Source of the DNA: Bacteroidia bacterium Ga0077558
GTDB lineage: Bacteria; Bacteroidota; Bacteroidia; Chitinophagales; Chitinophagaceae
DNA length: 64,000 nucleotides
Assembly (NCBI GenBank): GCA_001464625.1
Contig: LNFJ01000031.1
Coordinates: forward strand, 49,672-113,671
Direction: 5' to 3'
The notes beneath the pieces are model-generated. The model saw nothing but the letters and a program-made list of their open reading frames with translations, did no database searches and was not told the DNA's origin. Position numbers and translations under genes: made by a program. Shown here piece after piece: positions 63,205 through 64,000 of the stretch. How positions within the stretch are numbered: the first letter of the stretch is position 1; each line of letters starts with the position of its first letter.

Positions 63205-64000
63205 GTTGTGTTAATTTTCGTTCTTCTCTACCCAGCAAAATAACATGAATGATCAATGCAATGGCAATAATTGCAAAGCCAATATAAAACCATTTGCTGA
63301 GTAATTCGTTTTCGTTGTACACAGCAAAGGCAAGTAAGATTCCATACACAGGCTCCAGGTTAAAAGTAAGATTTACTGTAAATGCTGACAACCGTTTCAA
63401 TGCATAACCTGATAACTGAAAAGCAATGACCGAGCAAAACCAGGAAAGAACCAGCAACCAACCCAGATTTTCAAGGCTTGGCAAAAAAGTTTCTGTAGGA
63501 AACTGTTGTAAATAAAAAGGAAGCAATATTGATAACGTTAGGAAGCCGCCGGTTTGCTGCCAGGTAAGCATTGTTTCTACATTCATCCTTTTTAAAAACT
63601 CCCGGTTGTAAATAGGAAACAGGGATGCTAATATTGCGGATATGATGCCGATAATGATGCCGGTTTTATATTGCTCATCAAAATGAAAGATGACGTAAAT
63701 GCCGAAAATTGTAATTATACCTAAGAATAATTCCATCCAGTTAATTCTTTTCTTCAATATCAATGGCTCAAACAGAGCAGTAAAAAAACCAATGGATGAA
63801 AAACAAACTAATGCCACCGACACATTTGCATATTTAATAGAACCATAAAAAGTAACCCAGTGCATAGCGGCAATAAAACCAACCCCGGCTATTTTTAATA
63901 TATCAATGACCGGTATTTTTTTGATCTTTTTCATTAGCCCAAATAGAATCCACATAGTAGCAGCGGTTAACAAAAGCCGGTACCATACGATCATGCCTTC
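63191..64000 (-). CDS. EamA/DMT-family transporter, 5' end outside window
   Basis: At least 269 codons, open at the right edge; the methionine near 63994 is internal, because family members have another 20-30 residues before the VWYRLLLTAATM segment. Nine helices are visible, arranged as the two EamA repeats; GFIAAMHWVTFYGSIKYANVSVALVCFSSIGFFTAL and LTFNLEPVYGILLAF are typical. Transports small metabolites across the inner membrane; substrate unknown. Overlaps the methyltransferase start. Confidence 0.87.
   Translation of the reverse strand, partial: EGMIVWYRLLLTAATMWILFGLMKKIKKIPVIDILKIAGVGFIAAMHWVTFYGSIKYANVSVALVCFSSIGFFTALFEPLILKKRINWMELFLGIITIFGIYVIFHFDEQYKTGIIIGIISAILASLFPIYNREFLKRMNVETMLTWQQTGGFLTLSILLPFYLQQFPTETFLPSLENLGWLLVLSWFCSVIAFQLSGYALKRLSAFTVNLTFNLEPVYGILLAFAVYNENELLSKWFYIGFAIIAIALIIHVILLGREERKLTQHAAD

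Overview
The window looks like a chromosomal segment of a Bacteroidota bacterium, most likely Chitinophagaceae or a close relative. The evidence is the modest GC content, type IX secretion (T9SS) C-terminal sorting domains on two proteases, TAnnTTTG-type -7 promoter boxes with little Shine-Dalgarno signal, the Bacteroidota-specific DUF4295 gene beside rpmB-rpmG, and the palindromic and heptad repeats typical of these genomes. No rRNA, tRNA, CRISPR array, intact IS or prophage was seen.

Layout. 1-8.2 kb: parts of a 4-hydroxyproline catabolic route (truncated epimerase, a DapA-fold deaminase candidate and a ketoglutarate-semialdehyde dehydrogenase) mixed with a GH130 enzyme, a sterol-desaturase-family membrane enzyme, a secreted TPR-Ppx/GppA-like fusion and PhnA. 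8.4-12.8 kb: a 1475-residue T9SS subtilase. 12.9-15.1 kb: two secreted-protein genes, each bounded by copies of a ~197-bp inverted-repeat element, arranged like gene cassettes. 15.2-17.3 kb: ppk1, with a palindromic repeat inserted in frame just after its catalytic histidine.

17.5-35.8 kb is the accessory heart of the window. It holds three paralogous periplasmic-TPR sensor kinases (LytS/YpdA class) with two LytTR response regulators. The middle kinase has an apparent deletion scar where its regulator should start. Two kinases are preceded by paralogous small proteins of unknown function. Around them lie three paralogous secreted proteins, two beta-propeller lipoproteins, a collagen-like lipoprotein, repeat proteins and two copies of a 2-TM protein, one broken by an in-frame TGA. 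This looks like a duplicated envelope-signalling locus.

35.8-46.7 kb is mostly housekeeping: rimO, ftsY, DUF4295, rpmG, rpmB, lpd, then an M43 metalloprotease, glutaminyl cyclase, a methyltransferase, and an HU-CCDC81 membrane protein translationally coupled to a beta-barrel gene that follows a 1012-residue TPR protein (to 49.8 kb). 50-64 kb: DoxX, hotdog thioesterase, M50 protease, a lipoprotein, DacB, CinA, a 2-oxoacid dehydrogenase E2, histidine phosphatase, S9 peptidase, a methyltransferase and an EamA transporter cut by the window end.

The most striking observation is in cinA. A 479-bp element with ~40-bp inverted-repeat ends and a Vsr/DUF559-type nuclease domain sits in frame between the two CinA domains without breaking the reading frame. 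Together with repeat-derived insertions in ppk1 and the S9 peptidase gene, this suggests repeats in this genome that can be tolerated as protein sequence. All functional statements rest on motif recognition; no search or alignment program was run.
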